From positions 4,422,001 to 4,486,000 of the forward strand of contig NZ_CP087719.1 of assembly GCF_020991085.1 (NCBI RefSeq): a stretch of 64,000 nucleotides of DNA. Direction: 5' to 3'. The notes below the pieces were generated by a model. The model searched no databases, had not been told where the DNA came from, and saw only the letters and a list, made by a program, of their open reading frames with translations. The position numbers and the translations under genes were made by a program. How positions within the stretch are numbered: the first letter of the stretch is position 1; each line of letters begins with the position of its first letter. Shown piece by piece: positions 16,776 through 25,483 of this stretch. The DNA is from Roseomonas sp. OT10. Lineage in GTDB: Bacteria; Pseudomonadota; Alphaproteobacteria; Acetobacterales; Acetobacteraceae.

Positions 16776-17713
16776 CAGTAGCCTCGCGACGGGTCGTAGA
16801 GGTTGGGCAGGGGCCGGCCGGATTCGTGCGCGGCGATCGCCTCGGCCACGTAGCGGGCGCGCTCCGCGCGGTTGGCGAGCGAGGCGACGTGGGGCGTCAC
16901 CGTCACCTTCGGATGGCGCCAGAGCGGGCTGTCGGCCGGTAGCGGCTCCTCCTCGAAGACGTCGAGCAGCGCCTCCTCCACCTGGCCGGAATCCAGCGCC
17001 GCCAGCAGGTCGGGCACCACGAGGTGGCTGCCGCGCCCGACATTCACCACCTGCGCGCCCCTCGGCAGCTTCGCGAACAGCGCCGCATCCAGCAGCCCCG
17101 CCGTCTCCGGCGTGGAGGGCAGCAGGCAGACGAGCAGGTCCGTGCGCGCCAGGAAGGCATCCAGCTCCGCCGCCCCGGCGAAGGATTCGACGCCCGGAAC
17201 CTCCTTGCGGCCGCGCGACCAGCCGGCGACGGGGAAGCCCAGCGCCATCAGCATGCGCGACGCGGCGGCGCCGAGATTGCCCATGCCCATGATGCCCACC
17301 CGCGTCTCGCGCGCCGTGCGCTTCGGGTGGAAGTGCGACCACCGCGCCTCCGCCTGGGCGAGGGCGAAGCGGCGCGCCCCGCGCAGCAGCGACAGGCAGG
17401 ACCAGGCGACGAACTCGCCCATGCGCTGCTCCGTCTCGGCACCCCCCATCCGCACCAGCGGGAGGTGGGAGGGCCAGTCCGGATCGCGCACGATGTTGTC
17501 CACCCCCGCGGCGGAGGAGAAGACCACGCGCAGGTTCGGGAAGCGCCGCAGCCGCCCCGGCTCCGGGTCCCAGACCATGACATAGGAGACGTCCTCCGGC
17601 GCCACCTCCGGGTCGTCCCACCAGCGCACGTCGAGGCGCGGATCGGCGGCCTGGAAATCCTCGCGCCAGCCCGGGACCAGCGCCTCGCCGCCCGACTTCA
17701 CCAGCAGGATCAC
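16775..17713 (-). CDS. D-2-hydroxyacid dehydrogenase (GhrA-like)
   Basis: NAD(P)-dependent reductase of 2-oxoacids such as glyoxylate or hydroxypyruvate. The 312-residue product has the nucleotide-binding GIMGMGNLG motif (140-148), the conserved Arg in NVGRGSH, the Glu in DVFEEEPLP and the catalytic His in VTPHVAS, in the usual order. The sequence resembles the GhrA subgroup. It starts with GTG 4 bases after the binding-protein stop and ends overlapping the aldolase start, so the two enzymes are made together with the importer. It could reduce an oxoacid released from the imported compound; that is inference. Confidence 0.9.
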   Translation of the reverse strand: MILLVKSGGEALVPGWREDFQAADPRLDVRWWDDPEVAPEDVSYVMVWDPEPGRLRRFPNLRVVFSSAAGVDNIVRDPDWPSHLPLVRMGGAETEQRMGEFVAWSCLSLLRGARRFALAQAEARWSHFHPKRTARETRVGIMGMGNLGAAASRMLMALGFPVAGWSRGRKEVPGVESFAGAAELDAFLARTDLLVCLLPSTPETAGLLDAALFAKLPRGAQVVNVGRGSHLVVPDLLAALDSGQVEEALLDVFEEEPLPADSPLWRHPKVTVTPHVASLANRAERARYVAEAIAAHESGRPLPNLYDPSRGY

Positions 17714-17717
17714 GCGC

Positions 17718-18833
17718 TCAGCCCGTCACCATGTCGAGGAATTCCTGGTTCAGATTCTGGTAGTTCTTGCCCCACCAATCGCCGTCCATGACGAACTGCT
17801 TCGCCGCGTTCTCGGGATCGGTCGGGTTGAAGCGCTTGAACTCGGCGGGCACGAAGGCGGCGGCGCGCGGGTTGGTCGGGCCGTTGCCCAGGAACTGCAA
17901 CAGGCCGGCCTGCGGCTCCGGGTTGTGCAGCATCGAGGCCAGCAGCCTCTGCGCCATCTCGCCGCCGGGATTGCCGCGCGGGCTGACGAAGATGCCCGCC
18001 TGCAGCATGCCCTGGTTCCAGATGAACTTCAGCTTCCCCTTGGTCTCCTCCTCCAGCACCTTGGCGCGGGTGTGCCAGATCAGCCCCATCACCGCCTCGC
18101 CGGTGCGCATGTACTGCTCCGATTCGGAACCGCTGTTCCAGTAGACGCAGTTGCGCCGCAGCTCGGCGGCGCGCTTCAGCGCGGCCTTGGCGTCGAGCGG
18201 GTACATGGTCTTCGGATCGGCGCCCATCGACACGGCGGCGGCATCGAGCGAGGTCAGCGCGTCGCGCCGCATCAGCCGCGTGCCGGGGAACTTGCGCAGG
18301 TCCCAGAAATCCTTCCAGCCGGTCGGCGCCTCGGGGAACTTGCTGCTGTCGTAGACGAGCACGGAGGAGAAGGAATAGGGTGCGGCGCCGTATTCCAGAG
18401 CGAAGGAGGGGTCGAGCACGTCCTCCTTCTTCACGATGGAATAGTCGATCTTGTTGACCGCGTTCAGCCCGCCCAACAGGATCGAGGAGGAGGTGGAGCT
18501 GTCGCACAGGTCCCAGGTGACGCGCCCGCTCTCCACCATCGAGCGGATCTTGCCCGCCGAGGGTCCGCTGCTGTCGGTGGCCACCTTCCAGCCCGGATTC
18601 GCGGCGGCGAAGGGCTCGCCATAGAAGCGGCCGAAGCCCTGATTGGCGATGCCGCCCCAGTTGACGATCACCAGCTCCTTCGCCGCCTGCGCCTGTGCGC
18701 CACCGGCCGCCAGCGCGCCCGCGCCGACGCCCAGCGCCGCAAGGCCGCGCAGCAGCGTGCGGCGGTCCACCCGGCCGCGACGATACTGCTGCCAGGCGAG
18801 TTCGATGCAATCCTGCTGGAAGCTCTGCGTCAT
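17718..18833 (-). CDS. Polyamine-type ABC substrate-binding protein
   Basis: Periplasmic receptor (PotD/family 1-like) of the importer encoded downstream. The 371-residue product carries a twin-arginine-like leader (DRRTLLRGLAALGVGAGALAAGGAQAQA) and then KELVIVNWGGIANQGFG, the usual opening of this group. WDLCDSSTSSSILL and YNSGSESEQYMRTGEAVMGLIW-like segments (the second reads VYWNSGSESEQYM) line the ligand cleft. It is the first gene of the minus-strand operon; 105 bases separate it from the divergent FAD oxidase gene, so both probably share a control region. Ligand unknown. Confidence 0.9.
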   Translation of the reverse strand: MTQSFQQDCIELAWQQYRRGRVDRRTLLRGLAALGVGAGALAAGGAQAQAAKELVIVNWGGIANQGFGRFYGEPFAAANPGWKVATDSSGPSAGKIRSMVESGRVTWDLCDSSTSSSILLGGLNAVNKIDYSIVKKEDVLDPSFALEYGAAPYSFSSVLVYDSSKFPEAPTGWKDFWDLRKFPGTRLMRRDALTSLDAAAVSMGADPKTMYPLDAKAALKRAAELRRNCVYWNSGSESEQYMRTGEAVMGLIWHTRAKVLEEETKGKLKFIWNQGMLQAGIFVSPRGNPGGEMAQRLLASMLHNPEPQAGLLQFLGNGPTNPRAAAFVPAEFKRFNPTDPENAAKQFVMDGDWWGKNYQNLNQEFLDMVTG

Positions 18834-18938
18834 GTCGTCCCCGGACCCTTGCCATGCATCGGTCTCGGCGCAACCGTATGGCCCGCCGCGCCGCGAGGGG
18901 CGCAAGCACATTCCATACCGCCCGGGGGTCCCCTGTCC

Positions 18939-20276
18939 ATGTCCCAAGCGGCCGCATCCCGGCACCCCCTCTTCGCGCCCGGCTTCCAGGCGAAGCCCTG
19001 GTGGTGGGAGGCGGCCGAACCGCCGGACCGGGACACGCCCCTGCCCGACCGGGCGGAGGTCGCCATCGTCGGCGGGGGCTATGCCGGGCTCTCGGCGGCG
19101 CTGACGCTCGCGCGGCTGGGGCATCGGCCTGTCGTGCTGGATGCGGAACGGATCGGCTGGGGCGCCTCCTCCCGCAATGGCGGCATGGTTTCCGGCGGGC
19201 TGAAGGTGGCCTCCGGGGCGCTGGAGAAGACCCATGGCAGGGAGGGGGCGCGGGCCATCGCCGGGGCGGCCGCGGCGTCCTTCCCCTTCATCGAGGATCT
19301 GATCGCCCGCGAATCGATCGATTGCGACTATGTCCGCTGCGGCCGCTTCGTGCCCGCCTGGACGCCGCGGCACTACGACGCGCTGGCCGCCAAGGTGGAG
19401 TTCATCGCCGAGGTCACCGGCCTGCCCGCCCGCATGCTGCCGCGCGGGCAGCAGCGCGAGGCGCTGGGCAGCGACCACTACCGCGGCGGCATGATCGCCG
19501 AGGCGGGCGGCAGCCTGCATCCCGGCAAGTATGCGCGCGGCCTCGCCGCCGCCGCCGAACGGGCCGGCGCGGTGCTGGTGGACGGGGTGCGGGTGAAGGG
19601 CATCGCGGCCGAGGGCGCTGGGCATCGCATCGAGACCGGCCAGGGCGCGCTGCGCGCCGACGCGGTGCTGGTCGCCACCAACGGCTACTCGCTAGGCCCG
19701 GACGGAGGCAGCGCCATGCCCTGGCTGGCGCGGCGGATGATCCCGGTCGGCAGCTACATCATCGCCACCGAGGAGCTGCCGGAGGCGACCATCGAGCGGC
19801 TCTTCCCCGGCCGGCGGACGATCAGCGACACCAAGCGGGTGCTGAACTACTTCCGCCCCAGCCCGGACGGGAGGCGCGTGCTGTGGGGCGGGCGCGCCAG
19901 CTTCGGCCCGACCGCGCCGGAGACCGCGGCCCCCGTGCTGCACCGCTTCATGACGGAGGTCTTCCCGGAGCTGAAGGACCTCCGCATCACCCATGCCTGG
20001 ACGGGCAACGTCGCCTTCACCTTCGACTTCCTGCCGCATGTCGGGGTGCAGGACGGCATCCACTATGCCGCCGGCTGCCAGGGCTCCGGCGTCGCCATGG
20101 CGAGCTGGCTGGGCCACCGCGCGGCCCTGCGCATCGCCGGCGCCGACAACGAGGGCTTCGCGCTCGCCGACCTGCCCTTCCCCACCCTGCCGACCTATGA
20201 CGGCCGCCCCTGGTTCCTGCCCGCCGTGGGCTCCTGGTACCGGCTGCGCGACCGTATCGACCGGATCGCCGCATGA
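18939..20276 (+). CDS. FAD-dependent amine oxidoreductase (DAO/gamma-glutamylputrescine oxidase-like)
   Basis: Flavoprotein of the D-amino-acid-oxidase fold, probably oxidising the C-N bond of an amine or amino acid. The 445-residue product starts with the PWWWEAAEP segment typical of the PuuB/OrdL subgroup. Next comes the FAD-binding VGGGYAGLSAAL motif (GxGxxG at residues 45-50) and the WGASSRNGGMVSGG segment. A C-terminal GCQGSGVAMASWLG FAD contact is also present. It is divergent from the polyamine-type importer and overlaps the amidohydrolase gene by 4 bases (ATGA). Together they look like a catabolic set for an imported amine. Confidence 0.88.
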   Translation: MSQAAASRHPLFAPGFQAKPWWWEAAEPPDRDTPLPDRAEVAIVGGGYAGLSAALTLARLGHRPVVLDAERIGWGASSRNGGMVSGGLKVASGALEKTHGREGARAIAGAAAASFPFIEDLIARESIDCDYVRCGRFVPAWTPRHYDALAAKVEFIAEVTGLPARMLPRGQQREALGSDHYRGGMIAEAGGSLHPGKYARGLAAAAERAGAVLVDGVRVKGIAAEGAGHRIETGQGALRADAVLVATNGYSLGPDGGSAMPWLARRMIPVGSYIIATEELPEATIERLFPGRRTISDTKRVLNYFRPSPDGRRVLWGGRASFGPTAPETAAPVLHRFMTEVFPELKDLRITHAWTGNVAFTFDFLPHVGVQDGIHYAAGCQGSGVAMASWLGHRAALRIAGADNEGFALADLPFPTLPTYDGRPWFLPAVGSWYRLRDRIDRIAA

Positions 20277-21889
20277 ACCCCGACCTCATCCTGCTCAATG
20301 GCCGTGTCGCCACCATGACGGCGGCGGGCGACTGCACCGCCTTCGCCGTGCTGGGCGGGCGGATCGTGGCCACCGGCGACGACGCGGCGATGCGCGCGCT
20401 CGCCGGGCCGGGCACCCGCATCGAGGATGCGGAAGGCCGCCGCGTCATCCCCGGCATCGTGGACAGCCACGCCCATCCGGACACCTACGCCGTGCGCCGG
20501 CGCAACTGGCTGCTGGTCTCGCCCGAGGAGGTGCGCTCGCGCGGCGCGCTGCTGGACACCATCCGCCGCCGCTGCGCCGAGCTGCCGCCCGGCCGCTGGG
20601 CGGGCTTCCACCGCTTCAACGAGCGCGCCAGCGGCGGCTATCCCACGCGGGACGAGCTGGACGCGGCCTCCGGCGGGCGGCCGGTCTTCATCCTGCGCAC
20701 CGACGCGCATATGGGCCTGGCCAACCGCGCCGCCTTCGCCGCCTGCGCCATCCCGGACGACGCGCCCGACCCGCCCTTCGGCCGCTTCGATCGCGGCCGC
20801 GACGGCGCCTTCACCGGTCTGGTGCAGGAGACGGCGGCGCATCTCTTCCTCGACGCGATCAACGCCCAGGTGGGCGAGGCGGACATCGCCGAGGGAATGG
20901 AGACCGTGCAGGACGAATGCCTGGCGCACGGCATCACCTCCGTCGCCAACAGCCTCTGCCCCTCCGTCGCGATCCGCGCCTACCAGCGCATGCGGCGCGA
21001 GGATCGCTGGCGCATGCGCATGGGCATCATCGCCTCCGGCCGCGAGCGCGGGCTGGTCGAGCATTTGATCGGCACCGGGCTGCAATCCGGCTTCGGCGAC
21101 GCGACGCTGCGGCTGGTCGGTGTGGAGTGGTGCCCCGACTGCTCCACCAGCGGCCGCACCGCCGCCTATTGGGAGCCCTACATCGGCACGCCGAACCAGG
21201 GCGAGCCGGTGCCCAACACGGGCATGCTGCTCTACGACAAGGACGACCTGACCGCGCGCGCCACCGCCGCCCATGCCGCCGGCTTGCAGGTGCTGATCGA
21301 AGGCGTGGGCGACCGCGGCATCGACTTCGCGCTCGACGTGATGGAGGCGGCCCTCGCCGCGCATCCCCGCGACGACCACCGCATGCGGGTGGAGCACTGC
21401 TGCCACGTCACCCCGCCGATCCTGGCGCGCCTCAAGCGCGGCGGCTTCGTGGACAGCAGCGCCACGGGCTTCATGGACGAGTTGGGCGAGGCCTATGTCG
21501 CCAATCGCGGCCAGGCGGCGATGCGCCACATGTGGCCGCACCGGTCGCTGATCGACGCAGGCGTGCCGGCGCCGGGGCATTCGGACTTCGCCGTCTGCCG
21601 GGTGAACCCCTTCACCGCGCTCGGCGCGATGGTGACGCGGCGGACCGCCGGCGGCGCCGACCTCGACGCGCGGGAGGCCGTCACCCCGCGCGAGGCGCTG
21701 GCCGCCTACACCACGCTGGGCGCCTGGTGCCAGCGCGAGGAGGCGGAGAAGGGCGCGCTGGCCCCGGGCATGCTGGCCGACTTCGCCATCCTGGACACGG
21801 ACATCCTGGAGTGCGACCCGGCGGCGATCCGGGAGACGCGGGTGCTGGCCACCTTCGTCGGCGGCGAGGCGCGGCACCGCGCGGGGTGA
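20273..21889 (+). CDS. YtcJ-type metal-dependent amidohydrolase
   Basis: Hydrolase of the amidohydrolase superfamily (YtcJ/exoenzyme-regulatory-protein-like subgroup), expected to cleave an amide or cyclic amide bond. The 538-residue product has the metal-binding DSHAHPD motif near residue 63, a second His region (HRMRVEHCCHV), the late Asp of the PGHSDFAV segment, and the usual C-terminal GMLADFAILDTD composite-domain strand. It is translationally coupled to the FAD oxidoreductase gene. A diverged copy of its 3' end occurs at 23514-23584. Confidence 0.9.
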   Translation: MNPDLILLNGRVATMTAAGDCTAFAVLGGRIVATGDDAAMRALAGPGTRIEDAEGRRVIPGIVDSHAHPDTYAVRRRNWLLVSPEEVRSRGALLDTIRRRCAELPPGRWAGFHRFNERASGGYPTRDELDAASGGRPVFILRTDAHMGLANRAAFAACAIPDDAPDPPFGRFDRGRDGAFTGLVQETAAHLFLDAINAQVGEADIAEGMETVQDECLAHGITSVANSLCPSVAIRAYQRMRREDRWRMRMGIIASGRERGLVEHLIGTGLQSGFGDATLRLVGVEWCPDCSTSGRTAAYWEPYIGTPNQGEPVPNTGMLLYDKDDLTARATAAHAAGLQVLIEGVGDRGIDFALDVMEAALAAHPRDDHRMRVEHCCHVTPPILARLKRGGFVDSSATGFMDELGEAYVANRGQAAMRHMWPHRSLIDAGVPAPGHSDFAVCRVNPFTALGAMVTRRTAGGADLDAREAVTPREALAAYTTLGAWCQREEAEKGALAPGMLADFAILDTDILECDPAAIRETRVLATFVGGEARHRAG

Positions 21890-21987
21890 GGCCACGTCAC
21901 GGCCGCGGTCCGGATGCGGCCGCCCGGCGGCACCGGGCCCGCTTGCCGGCGGGCGGTGCAACCCCTACGCCCGTCCGGACGCCCCGG

Positions 21988-22320
21988 ATGAGGACCGCTG
22001 CCGTGACCAAGGAAGAGCTGACCGCCTGGGCGCTGTCCCAGGGCTGGCGCATGATCGCCGGCCATCCCAGCCTGACCAGGCCGGGCGCGCCGAAGGACCC
22101 GATCGTGCGCCTCGTGCTGAAGGCCACGGTGGTCAATCTGGAGGTGCGCAAGCCCGCTGGGAAATGGGAGAAGGTCGGCGGCGAGAGCTATGCCAGGGTG
22201 CTGGCCGGCGAGGAGGATGCACCCCCGCGCGGCCTGGGCTTCGAGAAGGTCCCGAGCATCTCCGCGCTGATGCAGGCGAACCGCGACCAGATGGTCTTCG
22301 CCCGGATGGGTGGGGGCTGA
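21988..22320 (+). CDS. Small conserved-looking hypothetical protein
   Basis: A 110-residue protein I do not recognise. It is soluble, with a TKEELTAWALSQGWRMIAGHP helix, a basic central part (RLVLKATVVNLEVRKPAGKWEKVGG) that reads like two beta strands, and a C-terminal VPSISALMQANRDQMVFARM helix. There is no signal peptide or metal motif. The start may be ATG at 21988 or GTG at 22003, 5 codons later. Amino-acid usage is balanced rather than the Arg/Ala/Pro mix of spurious frames here, which is why I call it real. It lies 98 bases after the amidohydrolase gene and need not be in its operon. Confidence 0.65.
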   Translation: MRTAAVTKEELTAWALSQGWRMIAGHPSLTRPGAPKDPIVRLVLKATVVNLEVRKPAGKWEKVGGESYARVLAGEEDAPPRGLGFEKVPSISALMQANRDQMVFARMGGG

Positions 22321-22728
22321 TCCTCCCACGGAGCGGGCGGCCTGCCCCGCACGGGGCGCCGGGAGTGCCTCGCCGCCATGACTCCCCCAGATGTGATTCG
22401 ATGCCGCTTCCTGATTCCCGGATCGGTACTAAAATGAACTGGCCAGGAAGCTCGGTAAGAGGGTTCGACCAATGGCGTTGCACGTCACGCGGGCGATCAT
22501 GGTCAATACTGCCACCCCCTGCCGGCCCTGGCCTCGTGCCCGTCATGATGGACAGGCCGATGTCGTGAGTTGTGCTGCCCGGCCCGAGAAGGTCCCACCG
22601 CAGGACAACTAGGCTCGCGGGCCGCGTCGCCTTCCAGACACCTTCGTCACCCGGCCCCACCGTGGCGCGTCGGCGCAGGGAGATGGCGTCCCGTCTTCAC
22701 CTCTTCACAGCAGCAAGGGCGAGATCCG
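22321..22728. other. Intergenic region with an AT-richer patch
   Basis: About 400 bases without a recognisable gene. Around 22385-22540 the base composition drops clearly below the surroundings (for example GGTACTAAAATGAACTGG near 22426). That suggests a remnant of foreign DNA such as the end of an insertion sequence. I find no terminal inverted repeat or transposase fragment to prove it. Confidence 0.35.
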
Positions 22729-23189
22729 ATGACTGAGAAAGCCATCGTTGCGATCTTCGGCAACGAGAACGCCGCCTATGACGCAGCCTATGCACTGATG
22801 CACTGAAGGATGCAGAGGGAGACGATGCCGGCTTCAAGGTCGAAGCGGGCGTCCTGGTCGCCAAGGACGAGAAGGGCAACGTCCGCGTCCTCGACGGGAA
22901 GGACCGGCCGCTCTGGGGCACGCTCACCGGTACGGTCGTCGGCGGATTGCTCGGGCTGATCGGCGGGCCGGCGGGCGTGGCGGCCGGTGCGGTCATCGGC
23001 GCGACCGCGGGCCTCGGGGGCGATGCCGTCAGCGGCGCGGTGGACGAAGACTTCGCCAGCGAGGTCACGGCCGACCTCAACCCCGGCACCGCGGGCATCA
23101 TCCTGGAAGTCGACGAGGTGAGCATGGCGCCGATCGACGCCATCGTCGCCCGCTTCCACGGACGGGTGCACCGGCGTGTCATCGAGTAG
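22729..23189 (+). pseudogene. DUF1269-type protein gene, interrupted by a one-base frameshift
   Basis: The reading frame opens MTEKAIVAIFGNENAAYDAA and stops after 25 codons at 22804-22806. The adjacent frame continues immediately as ALKDAEGDDAGFKVEAG and runs to the stop at 23189. Restoring a single G in the CTGATGCA stretch near 22796 would join them as ALDALKDA, giving about 153 residues. The joined product fits the DUF1269 family: an N-terminal alpha/beta part, a Gly-rich hydrophobic hairpin (TVVGGLLGLIGGPAGVAAGAVIG...), a DEDFASEV segment and a C-terminal strand. It is either a recently broken gene or a sequencing error. Confidence 0.75.
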
Positions 23190-23513
23190 CGGAGCGGCAC
23201 CGGACGGCAGGCATCCGGCCTGACAGGCGGGCGTCCTTCGATCCGCCCGAACGTCCATGGCCCCCGGCGGGTGGCCATGGCTGTGGCTCTATAACCTGGA
23301 CGCGCATCGGCGCGCCCACGCCCTTGGTGCAGGGCCGCCGGCCTGCGGGCCGAAGCGGCCGCTCAGCGCCGATGGGCCGGGCTGGGCCACCCGCGGAAGC
23401 GGCGCAGCCCGTTCCGCGATCCGGAGCGCCGGGCCGCCCCCGGAGGCGGGCGCAACCGGCGGAAGGCGGCGGGCCCCACCCGCCCGCAGGGGTTCACGGC
23501 CCACTGCCGAGAG
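23190..23513. other. Non-coding stretch before the amidohydrolase fragment
   Basis: About 320 bases between the frameshifted DUF1269 gene and a duplicated gene tail. Open frames here are Arg/Gly/Pro-rich and resemble nothing. I see no feature in it. Confidence 0.4.
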
Positions 23514-23584
23514 ACGGACATCCTGGAGTGCGATCCTGCGGCGATCCGGGAGACCCCGGCGCTGGCTGCCTTCGTGGGCGGCGG
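23514..23584 (+). pseudogene. Remnant of an amidohydrolase gene 3' end
   Basis: These 71 bases match 21797-21867 near the 3' end of the intact amidohydrolase gene at roughly 62 of 71 positions by eye. In frame they encode TDILECDPAAIRETPALAAFVGG, against TDILECDPAAIRETRVLATFVGG (residues about 509-531) in the intact protein. Nothing upstream resembles the rest of the enzyme. It looks like the tail of a second, deleted amidohydrolase gene, ending 19 bases before the stop of the convergent arginase gene. Confidence 0.8.
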
Positions 23585-23602
23585 TGCTCCGGCCAACCGC
23601 CC

Positions 23603-24556
23603 TCAGGTCCCCCGGACGACCGGCGTCCTGCGATCCATGACGGTGCGGCCGAAAAGGCTGGAGACGAGGTCCACCAGCAGCAAGGCGCTCTTTCCCCGCT
23701 CGTCGAGGAAGGGGTTCAGCTCGACGACGTCCAGCGACCCCACGAGGCTGGATTCATGCAGCATCTCCATGACGAGATGCGCCTCACGGAACGTGGCGCC
23801 GCCGGGGACGGTGGTGCCGACGCCGGGCGCCAGGGAGGGGTCGAGGAAGTCCACATCCAGGCTGACATGGAGCAGGCCGCGGCGCTGCCGGACCTGGTCG
23901 AGGAAGCGACGCAGCGGCGCCGAGACACCCTCCTCGTCGAGCCGGCGCATGTCGACGACCTCCACGCTACGCTGGCGCAGCAGCCTGCGCTCGCCGGCAT
24001 CGATCGAACGGGCACCGAACACGCAGACGTTTCCCGGCGGCAGCCTGGCAGGCGGGAGGCCGTGGAAAAGGGGCTGCAGCCCCGGCTCGCCGCACAGCGC
24101 GGCGAGGGTCATGCCATGCAGGTTGCCCGAGGGGGAGGTGTCGGGCGTGTTGTAGTCGCCATGCGCATCGAGCCAGAGCACGAAGAGCTCCCGCCCCGTC
24201 TCCGCGCAGTGACGGGCCGCTCCATGCACGCTTCCCGTGCTGAGGCTGTGGTCGCCGCCGAGGATGAGAGGAAAGCGGCCGCTCCGCAGCACCTGCCAGA
24301 CGCGGCCGCTCAGCAGGGCGGTCCAGGCGGTGACCTCGGCGAGGTTGCGCATCCGGCCATCGCCGGCATCGGCGGAGGCGGGGGCGGGCCTCGCCAGGTC
24401 GCCCTCGTCGCCGACCTCGTGGCCCAGCCGCTGGAGCGCCTCCATCAAGCCTGCGACGCGAAGGGCGGCCGGGCCCATGAGGCAGCCGGGGCGATGGGAC
24501 CCGGCATCCACGGGCGCGCCGATCAGGGCGACAGAGGTGCAGGAGGCGGGCGTCAC
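23603..24556 (-). CDS. rocF: Arginase
   Basis: Manganese-dependent hydrolase converting arginine to ornithine and urea in the cytoplasm. The 317-residue product has the three ureohydrolase signatures in order: GGDHS (100-104), DAHGDYNTP (from 130) and SLDVDFLDP (232-240). A C-terminal ELNPFLDERGKSALLLVDL segment follows, in which the Asn-Pro pair is typical of arginases rather than agmatinases. No close neighbours are on the same strand, so it is probably a single-gene unit. With the amidinohydrolase at 12.2-13.2 kb it gives the window two separate guanidino-cleaving enzymes. Confidence 0.94.
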   Translation of the reverse strand: MTPASCTSVALIGAPVDAGSHRPGCLMGPAALRVAGLMEALQRLGHEVGDEGDLARPAPASADAGDGRMRNLAEVTAWTALLSGRVWQVLRSGRFPLILGGDHSLSTGSVHGAARHCAETGRELFVLWLDAHGDYNTPDTSPSGNLHGMTLAALCGEPGLQPLFHGLPPARLPPGNVCVFGARSIDAGERRLLRQRSVEVVDMRRLDEEGVSAPLRRFLDQVRQRRGLLHVSLDVDFLDPSLAPGVGTTVPGGATFREAHLVMEMLHESSLVGSLDVVELNPFLDERGKSALLLVDLVSSLFGRTVMDRRTPVVRGT

Positions 24557-25483
24557 GCGGCGATTCCTGGTCCAGGGCGGTCATCCGGGATTGCTGCGGG
24601 AGGGGGCCCTGCGTCAACCGGCGTGCCCCCTCTCCGCTGACAGCCGCCGCAGACCGGGAAGCGCCGAACTGCCCAGAAGCCTTGTCCCGGGGAGGCCTTG
24701 TCTCGTGAGTGCTGCGCCGTGATGGGAGCGAGCCCTGCCCACGCCAGATGCCGCGGCGGAGGCCAGACACTCACCAGACGTTGCCGGGGCGGCTTCAGGC
24801 GGCCGGACGGATCGGACCGGAGGCGGGCCTTGCTGGACAGCGCGTGTCTTCCGGCAGAACGGAGGGTAGCCGAGACCGGGCTGAACCCGACGGAGCACGT
24901 CAAGCTGGGCACCAAGCATCACAGGCCGATGCGCGTGGAGCGACGCGGAGGCGGTGTGCAACACGCTGCTCCCCGGCAGCCGGGCCATGCGGGAGATCCG
25001 CGTGATGCGGCGCCGCTCGGCGCCGCCGGTACATTCTTGCCACGGCGCGTTGCTGAGCCGGGGCCATGTCCCGGTGGGCCGGGCGCACAAAGCCCTGGTG
25101 GCGGCAGGTCCTGATACGGCGCCGCCCGCGTCCTGGCCCGGTTGGGGCCGGATGCGGGCGGCCGTACCCGTCCCCCGCCCTGCCGGCCCGATGCGACCAC
25201 GCCCCCTCCGTGGGCCCGCAGCAGGAGGCGCCGGGCGCGCAGCCGCTCCCCCGAGCCCGCGCCGTGCCGGCGGACACGGCGTGCCGGACAGCATCCTCCC
25301 TGCGGGCCTGCGCTGCTTCCACCGCATGCAGAGCGCCATGATTTGGGCGACGAATGCCCATGCGGTTTGCTGCATCCGCCAGGGGCTTCATAAATCCCAG
25401 CCTGATGGCATCAGGGAAGTTGACCAGTCCGACAGGCTGCGCCGATGCTCGCCCCGCATCGTCTTGTCATGGGATGGCGTTTC
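24557..25483. other. Gene-poor region upstream of arginase and the dipeptide importer
   Basis: About 930 bases with no frame I can support. All open frames are Arg/Pro/Gly-rich, lack ribosome-binding sites and resemble no known family. The region must hold the promoters of the arginase gene (minus) and the dipeptide-type operon (plus). No structured repeat, tRNA or insertion-sequence end was recognised. Confidence 0.45.

Noticed and set aside
24698-25375. Several open frames of 90-250 codons in the gap upstream of the dipeptide importer
   Set aside because: All have the Arg/Pro/Gly composition of spurious GC-rich frames, overlap each other on both strands and contain no recognisable motif.
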